In this document: positions 10,944 to 23,885 of the stretch, one piece after another | How the letters are laid out: every line of letters begins with the position of its first letter | Position numbering within the stretch: position 1 is the stretch's first letter | Assembly: GCF_949987515.2 (NCBI RefSeq) | Contig: NC_082694.2 | Span: 43,176,451-43,240,450 of the forward strand | Source: Delphinus delphis | Taxonomy: Eukaryota; Chordata; Mammalia; Artiodactyla; Delphinidae | Reading direction: 5' to 3' | DNA length: 64,000 bases | Translations under genes and position numbers: made by a program | The notes under the pieces: generated by a model | Seen by the model: the letters and a program-made list of their open reading frames with translations, nothing else | Told to the model about the DNA's origin: nothing | Database searches by the model: none

Positions 10944-12315
10944 TGGGAAATATTAAGGAAGAGAATAAAAAGAGGCAGTGAAAGCTATACCCATGAGATG
11001 CTGCCGGTGTGCTAAAGTTCCTGGTGTTATTTTCACATACAGGAAAGGAAAGTTTCTGCCTATAGATTTCACATTTTAAAGACTGCCTTCTTTTTCATTT
11101 TCAGGACTGCCTGCCTCCCTTCTCCTTATCATATATGTAAGGAAGATGTCAACACTTTACCGACTTAACTGAAAAGTAGGAGAAAACCCTGTCAGCTACA
11201 TCTGCAGAACCCTGACCCAGAAATCCTCAGGCTCACAGCACCTGGGCAGTGACACTGGTGGCGTGGCACCTCCCCCCTCTCACCAGGCCTTTGCCTGAAG
11301 CCAAAAGCTAGTAGGTGTGGGCGGGAGAGGGATTCCCCCAGGCACAGGCTTCTCATTCTATCCCCCAAAGAGTTTCCCGACATGAGATAATGAGGCTAAA
11401 ACTCACAGGAAGAAGTCACTACACAGACAGAAATGATCTGGACCAAGAGTGAGTGGCAGCAGAGTCCCAGTCCTCAGAGAGAGGGGTCATTTCTCTTTAC
11501 TGGAGCCAGGCACTTGTCACCCACTCCGAATGCCACCCTCTGAGGGCCCTTAGGGTGGACTCCAGCAGCATCCTTTCAGAAAGAGGTCAACCTCCTTTCC
11601 ATTAACCATGTGTAAGCTGAGTTTCTGCATCAGAAGGAGAGAAAGGTTCTCAGCGTGCAATCAATCAGTTATACTTACGGCACAGCCCATATGCAAAATC
11701 TAGCCCTCTGTAAAGAAGCCAACCCATCTTGGAAGATCACAGGTTAATAAACACAAAGGAAACCTTGATTTATGTCTCACGACACAAAAGAAAACAAAAT
11801 CTAGGATAAAGTTCAGAAATAATGATCTAATGCTCTTAAAAAACAAGTGTGAGGAAAACTAAATAATAACTCAATCAATATGCTTGTCAAACTGACTTCT
11901 TCCTTTGAAGCTGTGAGACTATATTTAAGGGGTGGCATTTAGGGAGGTGTTTGACTTATTTATGAAAAAAACAGAAATACAACTGGTCAGTTAAAAAAAA
12001 TCTGGGCAGAAAAAAATGTATTTTTTTTTTCTGGCATATTCCTTCAGCAATCTGGATGTTATAAATACAATGTTTTGAATACTACACTCTCATCAGGTAG
12101 ATCCATACGATTACATACAATTCAATGACTCAAGTTTCTGCTATCACGTGTTTAGTCCTCACGACCACCAAAATCACTGCTTAATTATTATTACTGGTAA
12201 CAACACCAACCCATCTGGGGTATTTGGGGTACCTAGCAATGGGAGGTACTGGCCTTGGGAAGCACCATGTATTCTTCACAGCTAAAGCTCTCTTCAAAGC
12301 AACAAGTCTTATATT
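10944..12315. other. Unique non-coding DNA
   Basis: No repeat family or exon recognised. Composition alternates between AT-rich patches and a moderately GC-rich patch at about 11190-11580. Confidence 0.5.
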
Positions 12316-12327
12316 AGACTCAGGATC

Positions 12328-12623
12328 CCTCTCTCTCTCTCTTTTTTTTTTTTTTACTTGAAGTGTAGTTGATTTACAATGTTCTGTTAGTTTCTAGGTA
12401 CAGCAAAGTGATTCAGTTATATAGATATATTCTTTTTCAAATTCTTTTACATTACAGGTTATCACAGATATTGAATATTATTCCCTGTGCTATACAGTAG
12501 GACCTTGCCGTTTATCTATTTTATACATAGTAGTTCGTATCTGCTAATCCCAAACTCTTAATTTATCCCTCCCCCGTCCTCTTTCTTCTTTGGTAACCAT
12601 AAGTTTGTTTTCTATGTCTGTGA
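12328..12623 (-). mobile_element. L1 3' end, cetartiodactyl type, reversed
   Basis: On the - strand it ends '...ctgtacctagaaactaac...' followed by an A-tail, here seen as a (CT)n(T)n tract at the left. The phrases 'acagcaaagtgattcagtt', 'ccctgtgctatacagtagg' and 'taatttatccctccccc' are the complement of the L1 tail seen at 10130-10380. Target-site duplications 'agactcaggatc' (12316-12327) and 'agacttaggatc' (12624-12635) match at 11 of 12 bases. Confidence 0.93.
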
Positions 12624-12635
12624 AGACTTAGGATC

Positions 12636-13904
12636 TTAAATGTGTGATTTTCCAGAAGTTCTCCTCTCCAGCCCAGCACTCTGGAAACACTATCCCCTTT
12701 TCATATATAAATCCCCAAGTTCTGACACTACTTAGGTAAATGTTTTATCTGTCACCACCAGTCAGTCCCTACATGATCATAGATCAAGTGATCGAAAAAG
12801 ATGTGAATCCTCAGTTCTGAATAGAGTTATCTACTGGGATGAACAAGAAGATAAACTAATTCCAAGAGGCCACTCCCAAACTAAGAATGTCAGTGACGAG
12901 ATAACACTGGCTGTAACCATTCCTACAGAATGAAAAGCAAACTCCGTGACCTGGAAAACCGACTTGTGAAAGTCCCATTTCTGCTATGCCTCTGGCTTTC
13001 TCTTCATGCAGTCCTCCAGCCTAGAACGTTCCAACTGGGACATCTAGTGGGCAGCAAATAGGTCACTAATAGGCCACAGACGTTGATCCCCTTCCCCACT
13101 GGAGCAGCCATCCAGTGCCCAAGGGGCTTGAGCCCTGACTCTGGTCTTCTCCAGCCTGGTCCACTCACTCCACTATGCTGTACAAATGCTATCATTTTCT
13201 ACGTGTGCCATGACATGAAAGGCTGAGTGCTGTTCTATTCCTCCATCTGGGCTTCACAGGATTATTTACTTTTAAAATATCTGGAAAAACTTACACCTAT
13301 ATAGGTATGCACACTACCTCATTTTCAGCTTCTTTTTACAGATGATCTCATCTATGTTAGCCATGATGGGATGGGATGGGATGGGAAAGAACTACGCCAG
13401 GGACCAAAATCCACAATGCCTTTGTGGCCCCTTTGGAGGATACAGGTATAAATGCCATGTCCAAGGGAACTGTGTGCCCCCGTAGACCCCTGGTAAACCA
13501 GATCACATGGAGTATTTTTCATTTTTTTGCCTCAGTTTGAAACAGGTACAAATGACCTACAACACTAAAAGCAGGCCAGACTAATTTCTTGTCCTGCATC
13601 CTACCTTAAATCCAACTGTTTATTCCTATCACCCTTGTCTTCCCAGGGCACTGAGAAAAGGGTTGGGGATGGCAGAGGTCCCTGAGAAAGCCAAAACAGA
13701 ATGGTTTAGACCAGAAGGAAACAAAAGAAGATGCGTAGCCTTTCTCAAGTTTAGAATCACGCTGCAACTCAAAATGTGCCTTTGCTGCAAAAATAAATGT
13801 TGATAATGAGGCACTGGTTTTACTAAAGAATATGTCTCAAATTTGCCTAATCCTCTGCATCTCCACAGACATGCCCCTAGTGCAAGGGTGATGGACTCTG
13901 CCAT
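12636..13904. other. Unique non-coding DNA
   Basis: Contains a short ATGGG pentamer array at about 13364-13386. No repeat family is assigned. Open frames here are short. Confidence 0.5.
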
Positions 13905-14580
13905 CTCTCACCTGGGCCCAGCACTAGCCTCCACTGGCCTCCAAGCTTCCACTCCTTCTCCAATTCTCTGTACTCAGGGATCAGCATGAGCTTTCCAAAA
14001 ATGTCATTCAGGTTATGTCATCCCCCTCCTTAAAACTCTACTTCCCATTTTTCTTTGAATAAAAGTTAAACATGGAACTCATCCATGTTTATGTCTGAAT
14101 GTCTGCTTGGCCTGACACAGTCTATCAATTATTTGCAAGCTCATTTCATGCTATGCACCCATTATCCTGCAAAGCTCCAACCACAATGGACTCTGACATC
14201 TCAAATGTTCTTTTCTACTTCAAGGCTTTTGTATATACCGGTCCCTCTGGTCTTCTCCCAAATTTTCAAGGGGACAGCATCTTTTCATCCGTTAAGTCTC
14301 AGCTTAAACTTTACCTACTCAGGGAGGCCTTCTCTGAGCACCCTAGCCAGGGCAGCCCCCATCCTCGTATTCCCTCACAGCCACTGTCCCTTACCTCACA
14401 TCTCTTACTACCTGCTGTTTTCATTGTCTATTGTCTACTGATGTGTTCTTTCAACCTTTATCTCACTCGTTAATGCTGTGTGTTCACTACTGTGTCCTTA
14501 GTGCCCAGCATAGTGCCTGTCTCACAGTGGAGGGTCCACCAGCACTTCAATGACTAATAAGTGAAGAGATGAGCCACGAC
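13905..14580 (+). mobile_element. L2 LINE remnant with 3' end
   Basis: Runs through the L2 reverse-transcriptase C-terminal and 3' UTR landmarks in order: 'tatgtcatccccctcctta', 'tctcagcttaaactttacc', 'tcagggaggccttctctgag', 'actgtgtccttagtgcccag', 'catagtgcctgtctcacag'. It ends near 'cttcaatgactaataagtg', the decayed equivalent of the 'ttgaatgaatga' terminal repeat. Many stops break the frame, and the remaining open frames (14085-14473) are L2 remains. Confidence 0.8.
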
Positions 14581-15174
14581 AAGGCTGGACCCATCTGTGC
14601 ATATCTGGTTGTCACTGAGCCTCTACTCAAAAGATTAAGACATCAAGATTTCCTTAATTCTCTCACTGCTCTATTTGTATTCTTCAATATTTCTCTCTGA
14701 AATACATTTTAAGTTTTCCACGATCAGAGTTTCCCAATTTATCATCGGTTGTGATAATAATGTCCACCATACATCCGACACAACAATTTGACTTCTGAAA
14801 ATCTTCCCTCCCCCACCCCCCCAAAAAAAGAATTACATGATCAAATCAATCTGGAAAACACTTCACATTTTTTTTTGGCCTTGGAAATTCACAATGCACA
14901 TTAACTTATTAAAGGCTCCAAAAGAATTTCAGTAAAGAAGACTGATTATCCATGTTTAACCCAAGACTTTCCATACTTATTTGACAACAGAACTAGTTTT
15001 TCTACCAGTACCAATTAACATCCTTAAGAACTAGTATTTCACAGGATACACTTTGGAAACAATTTTCTAGATGAATATACAGAAGATGCCAAATGTAGTT
15101 TTCTTAAGAGACATTTGCTGAGTTCAAGGTAAATATGCTGGTGATATAAATTTGAAACACTAACAAAGACAGTT
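14581..15174. other. Unique AT-rich non-coding DNA
   Basis: Nothing recognised except short C and A runs near 14810-14830. Confidence 0.5.
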
Positions 15175-15189
15175 AAAAGTCAATGATCT

Positions 15190-15380
15190 GGGGCTTCCCT
15201 GGTGGCGCAGTGGTTGAGAGTCCACCTGCCGATGCAGGGGACACGGGTTCGTGCCCCGGTCCGGGAAGATCCCACATGCCGTGGAGCGGCTAGGCCCATA
15301 AGCCATGGCTGCTGAGCCAGCATGTCCTGAGCCTGTGCTCCACAACGAGAGAGGCCACGACAGTGAGAGGCCCACATAAC

Positions 15381-15412
<32 letters not shown>
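15190..15412 (+). mobile_element. CHR-type SINE, short form, with a very long A-tail
   Basis: Full-length copy. Its tail is an uninterrupted run of 34 A (15383-15416, the last bases shared with the duplication). Target-site duplications 'aaaagtcaatgatct' at 15175-15189 and 15413-15427 are identical. A long pure tail with a perfect duplication is the usual sign of a recent insertion. Confidence 0.97.
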
Positions 15413-15419
<7 letters not shown>

Positions 15420-15427
15420 AATGATCT

Positions 15428-16160
15428 ATAGCCCAGAGGTTAATTATGTGATTTCAGAATTATCTACACTATTTCCTTCTTCTGTTTGTCTTCTGGACAG
15501 TTAAATGATCGCCATAAGTTACGTTAACTAACTCAATCCAAAGCTAAGTCTGGAAGAATTAAGGAGCAAAATTTCACCACAGACACAAACATAATTCATT
15601 TACTCTCATTTGCCACAGCGGCGAGGCAAAGAGTCAGGTGTACTGAATCGTAAGCACGGAAAATGGCAAAAAGCTATTCTCTCCCCCTCCCCACCACAAA
15701 TGGTGAATCTTCCTAGGGTCCCCTTCTAGCAAAACCAGGAAAAAAGCACGCTGAAAAATACAGAGATGTCACGTTAGTATTAGCAAAAAGTTACAACTCC
15801 AGCATCTACTTGGATTATATAGTTAATAATTAAGAACCAAAATAGCTAGAATGACAGATAATGGATTCAATTTCAGACTGATCTTTGAGTGATTACAGAC
15901 AGAGAGATTGAGAACTCACTATAATTGATGTGTCAGCACCAATGCAAGAATAAGAGAAGGCAATTGGAGAAGGATGTGGCCCACAGTAGGGCACAGCAAA
16001 GAACCAGATCACAGCAGGAAAAGAAGGTCTGGGTCAGAACCAGGATGATCACTACCCCAACCCCTCTGGGATCGCGTCTGACTGAGACCCTAGAGCCAGA
16101 ATAAGCTCTTCAACTTGATCTGTGGAAAGAAGATGGCAGAGGTGACTACTGAGAGGGCCC
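15428..16160. other. Unique non-coding DNA
   Basis: No repeat family or exon recognised. Confidence 0.5.
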
Positions 16161-16164
16161 TTTA

Positions 16165-16590
16165 AGATCTGATGTGTGTCTACGTCTCCAGCTCCATCTT
16201 TCACGGTCCCCTACTGTCACCACCTCTGCCTTAACTGTTTTGGATTCTGTATTCCAAGCATCTCAAGTAGCTTCCCAAGCATGCCACAATCTCTCAGGCT
16301 GCTCCCTCTGCTTAGAATACCTTCCTACCACCCACGCCACCCCCTCTTTGCCCAGCTAAATCCTGTTTATTTTTCCAGACTTGGCTCAGATGCCTTCCAT
16401 GAGCTCCCTTCCGTTTCAGTCTAAGTTAATTGCATCTCCCAGGGCTCACACAACTATATCAGAATATCTATACTATGCTGCCTGGTCTATTTACATGACA
16501 ATTTATTGTCATGCCTATAACCCCAGTGTCTGTCACACTGAACAGTAAACAGTGATACATATAGGTAGAATGAATAAATACATGAAAAAA
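16165..16590 (+). mobile_element. L2 LINE remnant with 3' end
   Basis: Landmarks: 'ctccctctgcttagaatacc' (L2 'ccctctgcctggaatgctc'), 'gactTggctcagatgcctt', 'tataaccccagtgtctgtc' and the terminal 'agaatgaataaatacatga'. Frames of 60-80 codons within 16174-16424 are its remains. Confidence 0.8.
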
Positions 16591-17180
16591 ATCCATGCAA
16601 AAAGAGAGACAAAGGAGTGATAATGTGAAACTGAACTCAGTCACTAATCAGAAATCACGGGTCCTGGTGCTTGCTGACTTACGAATCTATGTACTTTCAT
16701 TGGACATGCTAATTGCAGCTTAAGCAGCTCTGCCTCTACTGTAACCTTGGTCTGCCTCCCAGGCCCCAATCCCCTCCCAGGACTACTTTTATGCCACCTC
16801 TGCTTACCCTGTTGAGCCACTTATTGCCATGTCAGTGAATCCCTCAGCAACTAAAGGGTCACTGTATATGGGCACAAGGTTCTCTGCTCACCGACCTTTA
16901 GAAATAATTATCACTTTTCTACTACAGAGAGCAAATGCCATGCCCACTTCCCCAAGCCATCTGAACTATTAATGAAGACAATGAATTACAAATTCGCAAG
17001 ATTCATCGATTAGGAAAATAGTGTTAATTGTGGTGCTCTGGTCTTAGGATCTACAACTTCGTCAAAACCAAATCTGATTTTTTAAAAAAATATTGATTTG
17101 AATTCATTGATGGTAGGGAGAAGCAGAAACAGGGGCCCAGGAGATGAAATGTATTTCTCTAGTGATGTGTTCTAAAATAC
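16591..17180. other. Unique non-coding DNA
   Basis: No repeat family or exon recognised. Confidence 0.5.
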
Positions 17181-17187
17181 ACCACTA

Positions 17188-17410
17188 GGGCTTCCCTGGT
17201 GGCGCAGTGGTTGAGAGTCCGCCTGCCGATGCAGGGGACACGGGTTCGTGCCCCGGTCTGGGAGGATCCCACATGCCGCGGAGCGGCTGGGCCCGTGAGC
17301 CATGGCCGCTGAGCCTGCGCATCCGGAGCCTGTGCTCCGCAACAGAAGAGACCACAAACAGTGAAAGGCCCGCGTACTACAAAAAAAAAAAACCCAAAAA
17401 ACAAAAAAAA
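17188..17410 (+). mobile_element. CHR-type SINE, short form
   Basis: Full-length, close to the common short sequence. The tail is A-rich but interrupted by C runs (aaacccaaaaaacaaaaaaaa). The flanking duplication is short: 'accacta' at 17181-17187 against 'cccacta' at 17412-17418. Confidence 0.93.
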
Positions 17411-18329
17411 CCCCACTAAACTTAGTTCTAGAAATATCATTTTCATGTCAAATTAAAGGTAAACATAATTATGTGTAATACATCAAAAGTGCCTAATTAA
17501 AACACGCTTTGAGGCTAAAATATGCAGACAAACATAACTAATTCTAACTTATTTCATGATAACTTCATTATTGAAAAGTGTCAGTCAAAAACACTAAACT
17601 GGATTGTGTTTATAAGAAGAGCTTAAAAACTGGCAGCGATTTTCATTGTAATTCATTCCTGGTTTCCTGCTTTGGGAAATCTATAAACATCTGATTCTTT
17701 TGATGTAAAAGGGGAAAAAAAGAACACAAGGAAATTTTAAATATGGAGAGGTAGTGAGTAAAGATAAAGCCTGGTGAGTAACATGGAGCTTGCTTCAAAT
17801 AAAAATGCTGGGATTGTAACCAGATATAAAACTATTCATCACACTAATATAAAGACCTCAGTCTCCCTCAGTCCACTCCATCCCTCTGTGATGAATAATG
17901 ACCATGGCGTTAGTACTACCTCTCAGCACTGGGGAGTGAACTGCCAATCAGCCCCAAAGCATTGTATTCGGAGGTGAGGCTGTTACCAGGCTCTGTAAAG
18001 GAGGGAGATAGGTCCCAAAGCTTCCCCAGAGAGCCTCTTCCATGCTTCATGGCAGCTCTCCGGGGAAGAGGAAAACCCACAGATAACAGGGAAGGAACTT
18101 AAGAGGCCTAAAGCCCTGCGACAAATTGGGAAGAAAAGGTCACACTCCCTAAAGCTGTTCACACTTACATGCACAGAACGTTGTGTGCTGGGCGCTACAA
18201 TGTCCCATTTCTTAAAATCAGGCCTCACAACACAACTTAGCCTTCAGTTAAGACCGCAGAATGGCTACACTTTGGAAAAGCACCACTCCCTAAAGAAGAG
18301 TCATGCCCTAGCACTAAGAACAAAACCTA
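17411..18329. other. Unique non-coding DNA
   Basis: No repeat family or exon recognised up to the start of the large L1. Confidence 0.45.
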
Positions 18330-18471
18330 AAATTGAGCAATCCTAACAGAATAAAACCAAGTCTGACAGGATCAAGAGGATCCACCGATAATTTAACTAC
18401 AGGCCAGAAGAAAATCCAATCTCCTTCAAAGATGAAAACATAATCCAGACTCCCTACAAGGATTGTCCCAG

Positions 18472-18501
18472 ATGACTTATAATACAAAAATTATAAGTCA
18501 T
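18472..18501. repeat. Perfect 12-bp inverted repeat (hairpin)
   Basis: ATGACTTATAAT at 18472-18483 and its exact complement ATTATAAGTCAT at 18490-18501 are separated by a six-base loop ACAAAA. It lies near the 5' edge of the large L1. I know of no function for it. Confidence 0.9.
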
Positions 18502-21500
18502 AAAAAGTAGGAAGTTGTGAGGCATAATAAAGAAAAATAAGCATTCAATATAAAGACACCAAGAGATGATGCAGATGTAGGAATGAGTAGAGGAGATTTT
18601 AAAGTAGTTTTTATAAATAGGTTCAAGGGTTTAGAGGAAAATACAGACACATGACTAAACCAAATGATAAAGAGAACCAGTTCTAGTACTACAAAGTTAT
18701 AAATTTAAAATAAAAAATTAACCAAATGGGCTTAATAGTCAGTTGGAGACTAAAGAGTAGAGGATATGGGGGTTGAAGATAGATCAATAGAAATTATCTA
18801 ATTTGAATAACACAGATGAAAGTATTTTAAAAAATAAAAAGAACCTCAGTGAAGACAGTCTTAATGATACCAATGGTCTAACATATGCAATTGTTGGAAG
18901 AGAAAAGAGAGAATAGGACAGAAAAATATTTAAAAAAATAATGGCTGAATATTTCCCAATTTGATTTAAAACATCTACCTACATATCCAAGAAGCTCAGT
19001 GAACCACGAACAGATAAATACAAAGAAAAATCACAACTAGCCACATGTCAAACTGCTAAAACCCAAGATACAGAGAAAACTGCAAAAGCAGTCAAAGAAA
19101 AACAAAGATACTACCTACAGAGGAACAATGATTCAAATTACAGTTGACTTCTCATCAGAAACAAAGACCACCAGCCAACAATAAACTATTTATACTGCTG
19201 GGTGGTGGGGGAAACCTGTCAAGTCATAATTCTATACCTAGTGAATATATCCTTCAAAATTGAGGGTGAAAACAAAATACATCTGCAGAGAGACAAAACC
19301 TAAGAAGATTCACTTCCAGCAGACCAGCACTACAAAAAGATAGTTCTGCAGGCTGAAGGAAAAACATAACTAGCTCAATACTCACAGTACAGGAATAGAA
19401 GAAGAGCACTACAAATGGTAAGTTAGGTGGGTAAATTTAAAAGATATTAAGTTTTATTTTAACAAAGTTAAGGAAAAAAATTATTTAAAGGCAAAGTAAT
19501 ATCATTTCCTTGTATGTTTTATAAAGCATACAGAGTAAAATATATGATACAACACATAAGGACAAAGAGAGTAAATGTAATTATATAATTATAATTCTTA
19601 CACTGTACAATGTACAGTATAAATTCTGAGAATACTGATGAATTCAATATGCATAGTGTAATTCTCACAGCAATGATTTAAAAATATAAAGGATTATAGC
19701 TAAAATTTTATCAATCTAACAGTAAATTAATCTAAATACTATACGAAATAAAAATGAAGCAAAGGGAAAAAAAAGGGAGGGGGAAGGAAAACAAGATGAA
19801 AAGATGGGACAAATAGAAAACAAATTGCAAAAAGTTAGACCTCAACTCAACCAGATCAAAAAAAGTACATTAAATGGAAGAGGACTAAATACTCTATAAC
19901 TGAAAAGCAGAGACTACCAGACTGGATGAAAAGGCAAAGTCCAACTATATGCTGCCTAAAAGGTATGAGAACAAAAAAATATATACCATGCAAATGATAT
20001 GCATAAGAAAACTGGTGTGACTATATTAACAACAAAAATAGAGACTTTAAGACAAGCAGTAATACTGCAGATAAAGGATAATTCATAATGATTAAAAGGT
20101 TGACCTTTCAGGAAGATATAACAGTTATAAATACTTACATGCATAATAACAGCACTTCAAAATGAAGCAAGAAAAAGCTAATAGAACTAAAGGAAGAAAG
20201 ACAAACCCATAATCATAGTTGAACATTCAAAAATACCTCTCTCAGTAATAGAACAGTAAACCAAAAATTAGTAAGGATTTAGGAGATCTGAACACTATCA
20301 ACTAATGAACATTTAGAAACAGCTATATCCAGAAATGTCAGAATTCACATTCTTTTCAATTACAAATGGGTTACTCAAGAAAAAGCAATGTAAGTCGTAA
20401 TAAATTTCAAATGCTGAAATATTAAAGAGTATGATATACAAAAACAATGGAATAAATCAGTAAGAATCTTACCTATAAATACCCAAGTATTTAAAAGTTA
20501 AACACTTGTAAATAACTTTTTTATCTAAAAAAAAAAAAAAATCACCAGGGAATTTGAAATTGATGAGCAACAAAAACACAATATATCAGAATGTATGGGA
20601 TGCAGATAAAGCAGTGCTTAGAGGAAAATGCAGAGTTTTAAATACTTAAAAAAGATAAAAAGGCTTAAGACCAATTATCTAAGTTTCTTTTTTAAGGAGC
20701 TAGGGAAAGTGAAAAAAATATTAGGCCCAAAATAATTAGAAGGAAATGATAAAGACAAAAACTAACGAAGTAGACAACACAAACACTAGTAAAAAATTAA
20801 CAAAGCTAAAGGTAACTCATTTAAAAGATTAGTACAATTGATAAACCCCTAACAATGCTGATTTAAAAAAAAGAAAAATATAAATTGCAAATATCATAAA
20901 GGAAAGATGTTACATCGCTATAGATCCTACAGATACAGCAGCCACATAACAGAATCTTTAAAAACTTAGATGAAATAGACACATTCCATGAAAAATGCAA
21001 ATTACCAATATTTATTCAATAAAAACTAGCATAACTCTGATACCAAAAAATGATTTTTAATTACATATCAAAATTCTTCATAAAGATAGACTGAAAAAAT
21101 AATCTTAAAAAATCTAAAAACAGCAAAATACAAAAAAAAAAAAAAAAATTTCATGACCAAGTAGGGTTTGTTCCAAACACCAATTTGGTTTAACAGTCAA
21201 AAAATCAATGTAATTCACTCTAACAGAATAAAGAAAAACCATATCGTAACAAGAGACACACAAAACTTATTTGACAAAACACCCATATTTGATGAAAACT
21301 CAGGAAACTGGAATAGAAGGGCACATCATTATAAAGACATCTACAAAAAAGTGACAGGGGTGTGGGAACAACTGGACATGCAAATACAAAAAAGGAAAGT
21401 GAGTCTAGACCTTACACACTTCATAAAAATTAACTCAGAATGGTGCACATAGAAGAAAAACTCAATCACATTTTTAAAAAACCAAAAAAAACCCCCAAAA

Positions 21501-23098
21501 CCTGACAGTTAACATTGTGAAACATCAAAGGCTTTCCCTCTAAGATCAAAAAGGACTCTCTCATCACTTCTATTCAATTATTTGAGTTTCTAGCATGGAT
21601 ATTAAGGCAATAAAAATAAATAATATAGATTGGAAAGTGAGATAAAAATGTCTTCATTTGTAGACAACATGATTCTTTCTTTATACAGAAAATCTTAAAT
21701 ATTTTACTAAATACTACTATAAAAAAGAGAACCTAATACTGTCACAGGATACAAGGTTAATATACAAATATCAACTGTATTTCTACATACAAGCAGAAAA
21801 AATAGAAAATATTTTAATACCTTTAACAATTCAATAAAAAATAAAACCTTTAGGAATACATTTTTAAAAAGATATGCAAGGCCGCTATTCTGAAAATTAC
21901 AAAAAAAAAGAAAAAAACTGCTAAGAGAAATGAAAGCCTAAATAAATGGGGGATAAATTGAAAGACTCTGTATTATTAAGATATATAGATTCAACACAAC
22001 CCAAATCGAAATCCCATCTGGCATTTTCTTTTGTAGAAACTAAAAAGTTGTTCTGAGATATATTTGATCTCAAATGATGGAAATAATCTTAACAACAAGG
22101 ACTTAGGCTATCTGCTTCCAGGACTTTCGAAAGCTACAGTTATCAAGACAGTGTTGTATTAATATAAGAATAGACAAATATAACAGAATAGATCCACAAA
22201 ACATCTACACATATATGGTCAACAGATCTTTAACAAAGGTGCCAGTGTAAGGTGTTCAATGAAGAAAGAATACTCTTTTCAACAAATTGTGCTGGAACCA
22301 GGATATTTATATGGGGTAGGAAGGATCTTAAATTCCTTACATGACCAAAAAAAAAAAAAAAAAAAAAAATTATGACTTTAAATGGATATTAGATCTAAAA
22401 AGGTAAAACCTAAAATGATAAAAGTTCTAGTTAAAAGGAAGATAACATAGAGGTCAACATTTACAATACTGGAGTAGGCAAAGTTTTCTTCAAAAGGATA
22501 CAGCAAGTACAAACCCCAAATTTTAATTGGTACACTGAACTTCAAAGTTAAGAACTCTGTTCATCTAGAAAATGACAAGCGAAAGATTGAAAAACAACTA
22601 TCCACTATATATGTATCAAATATGTATATTTGACAAACGACTTGATTGCAAAATATATAAAGAACTCCAACAACTCAATAAAAAGATGAACAATCCAACT
22701 TAAAAAACCCAAAATATATGAACACACTTCATTAAAAAGAAATACAAATAGCCAACACACACAACAGAAAGTGCTCACCATCATTATTCATTAGAACACA
22801 AATGAAAACCACAAGGTACCATTATATACTCACCAGAACGGCTGAAATTAAAAAGCCTGAAAATACTGTTTGAGTATGTGGAGCAACTGGAACTCTCATA
22901 CACTTGACGATGTGAGTGTAAAATCATACAACCACTTTCAGATATTATCTGGCAGTATTTATTAAAAAAAAAAAAAAATTCAACATACACCTATCCTATG
23001 ACCTGTAATTCCACTCCTAGGTATTACCCAGAACAAATGAAAATATATCTATACACACACAACACACACTCATATATAGCTTTATTTAAAATAATCCC

Positions 23099-23463
23099 GG
23101 GACTTCCCTGGTGGGGCAGTGGTTAAGAACCCGCCTGCCAATGCAGGGGACAGGGGTTCGAGCCCTGGTCCAGGAAGATCCCACATACCGTGGAGCAACT
23201 AAACCCGTGTGCCACAACTACTGAGCCTGCGCTCTAGAGCTCGTGAGCCACAACTACTGAGCCCTTGTGCCACAGCTACCGAAGCCTTCACGCCTAGAGC
23301 CCGTGCTCCAGAACAAGAGAAGCCACTGTAATGAGAAGCCCGTGCACCACAACGAAGAGTAGCCCCTACTCACCACAACTAGAGAAAGCCTGCACGCAGC
23401 AACAAAGACCCAATGCAGCCAAAAATAAATACCTAAATTAACTAATTTAAAAAAAAAATAAAT
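23099..23463 (+). mobile_element. CHR-type SINE, long form, nested in L1
   Basis: About 365 bp, with the repeated 'gccacaactactgagcc' blocks, 'cgcctagagcccgtgctcc', 'caatgagaagcccgtgcacc' and an (AAAT)-rich tail. The B box is the canonical ggttcgagccc. Duplications of host L1 sequence 'aaaataatccc' (23088-23098) and 'aaaatattccc' (23464-23474) differ by one base, so this copy is older than most short ones. Confidence 0.95.
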
Positions 23464-23885
23464 AAAATATTCCCAAACTAGAAGCAACCCAAATGCCCAC
23501 CAACACCATCATGTATAAACAAATTGTGCCATATTCATACAACTGAACACACATTTTAGAAGATTAACTTGTGATACACGTAACACGGCTTAATCTCAAA
23601 AACACTACGTGAAAGAATCCAGACACAAGAAGCAATACCATATGATTCTATTTATTTGAAGCTAAGAAAAGGCAAAACTAATCCATGGTGATGTAAATAA
23701 GAACAGTAGTTGCCGAAGTGGTTTAGGGGTTGACTGTAAAGGGATACAAGGTTACTTTCTGGGATGATGGAAATGTCCTACATCTTCATGAAGTATTGGT
23801 TACATGGACACAACATCTGTCAAAATTCATTAACCTGGACACTCAAGATACATGCATTTTGCTCTATTTACAATTTTACCCCCAA

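Larger units (their letters stand above)
18330..23885 (+). mobile_element. Long decayed L1 (older mammalian L1M type), split by a SINE
   Basis: About 5.2 kb of L1 excluding the inserted SINE. The order is consistent: the ORF1 3' portion/spacer ('atgtcaaactgctaaaacc', 'agaggaacaatgattcaaatt', 'ttcacttccagcagaccagc', 'ctgcaggctgaaggaaaaac'), then ORF2 ('aagacaagcagtaatactgc', 'atgaccaagtagggtttgtt', 'agacaacatgattctttct', 'gatgaaaatgaccaca'-like stretches), then the ORF2 C-terminus around 22500-23060 ('ccactcctaggtattaccc') and the 3' UTR after the SINE ('gaagcaacccaaatgcccac', 'gatggaaatgtcctacatc'). Stops and frameshifts are everywhere, so no protein is made. Both edges are approximate and the 5' UTR is not clearly present. 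Confidence 0.85.
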
